From an uncultured Eubacteriales bacterium (GTDB lineage Bacteria > Bacillota > Clostridia > Lachnospirales > Lachnospiraceae): a stretch of DNA of 15,502 nt. The notes under the pieces were generated by a model, which was given only the letters and a program-made list of their open reading frames with translations, was not told the origin of the DNA and did not search any database. A program made the position numbers and the translations under genes. The stretch lies in the NCBI GenBank assembly GCA_900557175.1, contig USSL01000019.1:1-15502 (forward strand), in the 5' to 3' direction. Shown here in pieces: positions 13,953 through 15,502 of this stretch (positions are counted from its first letter, which is position 1; each line of letters opens with the position of its first letter).

Positions 13953-14954
13953 TTATTTTTTCTCAGCTTTCTGTTCCAGCATTTTAATCGAATCCAGATA
14001 ATCCTGTTCTACCTCGCTAAGCGTTCGAGTCTTGTATTTTCTATATTCTCCGGTTGCTTTATCAACAGCCTGCTTATGACTGACGCTTCCGTTTCCAATC
14101 AGCAGCTGCTCTCCGCTTATGGTAAGAATACGATCCAGATGGTCTGCCCAATCCTGCATAGTCATGGTCTGCTCCCGTTCTGCCTGTCGTTCCGCAAAAT
14201 CAAGATATCCAGATACAAGCTGCCCCAGGGCTCGAAGTTCTTTTTCATCCAGATAATTCTTTGCAACAACAGCTTCTTTCAAGGTTGGCTGTTTTCCTGC
14301 AAAGGTGGTAAGCCCCATAAATTCTTTTTCCGCATCGGCTCTGCTGTAAATAACCTCTGCCGCAGTCTGTCCATGAATGGCGTAATGGATCTTATTCTGT
14401 ACTTTCTTAAAAAACTGGATAGAAATTTCCGCTTTTGGATCATAGTCGATACTCGTAGCATAAATTTCTAAAACCTGACGATAAAACACCTTTTCAGATG
14501 CCCGGATGTCACGAATACGTTCTAAGAGTTCCTTAAAATAACCGCCACCTCCAAGATTTTTCAGCCGTTCGTCATCCATCGCAAAGCCTTTTCTCATATA
14601 TTCCTTAAGAATATTGGTCGCCCAGATTCTGAACTGTGTACCTCGTTTGGATTTCACACGATAGCCAACAGAGATAATCACATCTAGATTGTAATAATCC
14701 ACCTGATATGTTTTCCCGTCAGAAGCAGTTGTTGCAAAATTTGCAACAACTGAATCACGCTGCAATTCGCCTTCCGCAAAAATATTTTTTATATGTCTGG
14801 AAATGGTTGATTTATCTCGCTCGAACAATTCTGCCATCTGATCAATAGAAAGCCAGACCGTATCCTCATCAAACGTCGTCTCAATTTTAGCCAATCCATC
14901 CTCTGTTGTATAAATGATCATATTGGATTTTTGATTCATCCCATCTTGATTCAT
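13953..14954 (-). CDS. RhuM family protein (virulence RhuM)
   Basis: A 333-residue protein. Residues about 12-120 form a winged-helix-like DNA-binding part (EDTVWLSIDQMAELFERD, STISRHIKNIFAEGEL), then the family's conserved VDYYNLDVIISVGYRV and RGTQFRIWAT. The C-terminal part is helical, with ASEKVFYRQVLEIYATSIDY, FFKKVQNKIHYAIHGQTAAE, and a conserved YLDEKELRALGQLVSGYLDF-AERQA stretch. RhuM was named from the Salmonella pathogenicity island SPI-3, but its molecular role is not established. Homologues are frequent in mobile elements and near restriction loci. It is probably transcribed from the promoter at 15065-15093 together with the recombinase. The ribosome site GGAG is 10 bases from the ATG; a second in-frame ATG five codons later (MNQKSN) could also be used. 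It may be a regulator or defence-type cargo of the element; this is open. Confidence 0.92.
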   Translation of the reverse strand: MNQDGMNQKSNMIIYTTEDGLAKIETTFDEDTVWLSIDQMAELFERDKSTISRHIKNIFAEGELQRDSVVANFATTASDGKTYQVDYYNLDVIISVGYRVKSKRGTQFRIWATNILKEYMRKGFAMDDERLKNLGGGGYFKELLERIRDIRASEKVFYRQVLEIYATSIDYDPKAEISIQFFKKVQNKIHYAIHGQTAAEVIYSRADAEKEFMGLTTFAGKQPTLKEAVVAKNYLDEKELRALGQLVSGYLDFAERQAEREQTMTMQDWADHLDRILTISGEQLLIGNGSVSHKQAVDKATGEYRKYKTRTLSEVEQDYLDSIKMLEQKAEKK

Positions 14955-14978
14955 TACATTTACACTCCATTTCTAATT

Positions 14979-15042
14979 GCGCAGCACCCTGCTGCACTTT
15001 TCCTATGTATCCTCTATGTCAAAAACAGCTTTTAACATAGAG
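14979..15042 (-). promoter_or_regulatory. Structured leader of the RhuM-recombinase operon
   Basis: Two inverted repeats lie between the promoter and the RhuM start. At 15012-15042 CTCTATGT/ACATAGAG is extended inward by AAAA/TTTT across one mismatch, loop 5. At 14981-14995 GCAGCA-CCC-TGCTGC forms a compact hairpin. A further ATGT-type half-site (CCTATGTA, 15002-15009) sits beside the first. No T tract follows, so they look more like operators or leader structures than terminators. Confidence 0.55.
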
Positions 15043-15064
15043 TTTGGACACTATTTGCACGATT

Positions 15065-15093
15065 ATTATATCAGTCATTTTTCGTTTTTTCAA
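15065..15093 (-). promoter_or_regulatory. SigA promoter for RhuM and recombinase, overlapping the end of the upstream gene
   Basis: On the minus strand TTGAAA (15093-15088) and TATAAT (15070-15065) are separated by exactly 17 bp, with TGA before the -10 box giving an extended -10. That TGA is also the stop codon of the 103-residue protein. Predicted leader to the RhuM start about 100 nt. Confidence 0.7.
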
Positions 15094-15382
15094 TAGTGCC
15101 AATGAGATCTTTGGAATTGAATTTTCCCTCTAATATGAGTTTTACTTTTGTACCGTTATCGGTTTCGTAAAAGCCTAAATATTTCTGCCACCAAAATACA
15201 GGTGTGATTATTTTTCTTCCATCGTTCAGCCGAAAGAACAACCGTAGCATTCCGGAACTTGCTTCGGCTCTCATGATCAGCGTTGCCGTGTACTCACCTG
15301 CTTTATCAATAAAACGATAATCGGCAGTGTGTATTCGTTCTTCCCGCATTTCTTCACGGGTATATACTTTGTTTGCAATCAT
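15071..15382 (-). CDS. Conserved-looking small soluble protein of unknown function (103 aa)
   Basis: A 103-residue protein (MIANKVYTREEMREERIHTA...) with no signal or membrane segment. It is rich in alternating polar/hydrophobic segments such as YTATLIMRAEASSGMLRLFF and RKIITPVFWWQKYLGFYETD, suggesting a small beta-rich fold, and ends GTIEKTKND. The start is supported by GAGGAA before the ATG at 15382. The last codons overlap the promoter for the RhuM gene. Small proteins of this kind occur beside recombinases in Clostridia elements, but I do not recognise its family. No confident promoter is seen in the very AT-rich 15383-15502, which carries AGAATATA twice (15423-15430, 15458-15465). Confidence 0.7.
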   Translation of the reverse strand: MIANKVYTREEMREERIHTADYRFIDKAGEYTATLIMRAEASSGMLRLFFRLNDGRKIITPVFWWQKYLGFYETDNGTKVKLILEGKFNSKDLIGTIEKTKND

Positions 15383-15502
15383 ATAAATTCCTCACTTTAT
15401 TAATCTCTTTTTTCGGAAAGTAAGAATATATACTTATTTATATATTTATATGGTGCTAGAATATAAATAGTACAAGTCAAAATGAGAATTCCTTATAAGA
15501 AA

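Larger units (their letters stand above)
12179..15382 (-). mobile_element. Probable small integrative element with serine recombinase, RhuM-family protein and 103-residue protein
   Basis: Three co-oriented minus-strand genes differ in character from the housekeeping and surface genes to the left. The recombinase is the gene nearest the proposed left end, a common arrangement in serine-recombinase elements. Its stop codon lies against a host terminator hairpin whose T run is lost on that side. The right end is not identified: no sequence matching 12170-12190 was found by eye near 15400-15502, so the element may continue outside the window. Confidence 0.5.

Noticed and set aside
12150-14471. 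Several plus-strand frames opposite the recombinase and RhuM genes
   Set aside because: They are shadows of the well-supported minus-strand genes, with no ribosome sites or family features.

Overview
The window looks like chromosomal DNA of a low-GC Gram-positive anaerobe of the Clostridia, most likely a Lachnospiraceae gut commensal. This is inferred from gene content and style: strong purine-rich ribosome binding sites, a PcrA helicase with the Gram-positive C-terminal domain, SurA/PrsA-like secreted proteins rich in S/E/T/Q, a sortase substrate ending in a TPKTG motif, and a large serine recombinase of the type common in Clostridia. No rRNA, tRNA or CRISPR array was seen.

Left part (1-4711, plus strand except the edge): a 5'-broken minus-strand gene for an exported protein lies at the edge, head to head with a membrane-anchored SurA/PrsA-like protein gene. 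That gene is followed after 4 bp by sfsA. Next come a strong promoter, pcrA, and a small membrane protein with an acidic DDFED repeat. A rho-independent terminator and a second, longer perfect hairpin close this block.

Centre (4826-10338): an AraC-type regulator is divergent from a two-gene operon. The operon encodes a foldase-like lipoprotein and an 1151-residue cell-wall-anchored protein (signal peptide, carbohydrate-binding-like module, Ig-like modules, right-handed parallel beta-helix, two FIVAR modules, Pro-rich stalk, sortase signal). The layout suggests a regulated system for a surface glycan, with the lipoprotein possibly helping the large protein fold after export. The substrate is not known.

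Right-centre (10339-12178): a YczE-type membrane protein (minus) is divergent from an 18-cysteine, non-secreted protein (plus). The ends of the beta-helix gene and of the Cys-rich gene carry two copies of the same about 40-bp palindrome, acting as terminator hairpins.

Right part (12179-15502, minus strand): a likely small integrative element carrying a 103-residue protein, a RhuM-family protein and a large serine recombinase, all read toward the Cys-rich gene. The recombinase stop codon abuts the terminator hairpin, as if the element had inserted there. The recombinase has Lys and Tyr in place of the conserved catalytic Arg and Ser. Both changes lie in a 13-bp exact copy of sequence found 18 bp away in the same gene, suggesting one templated mutation that probably killed the enzyme. 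This is the most striking observation in the window.
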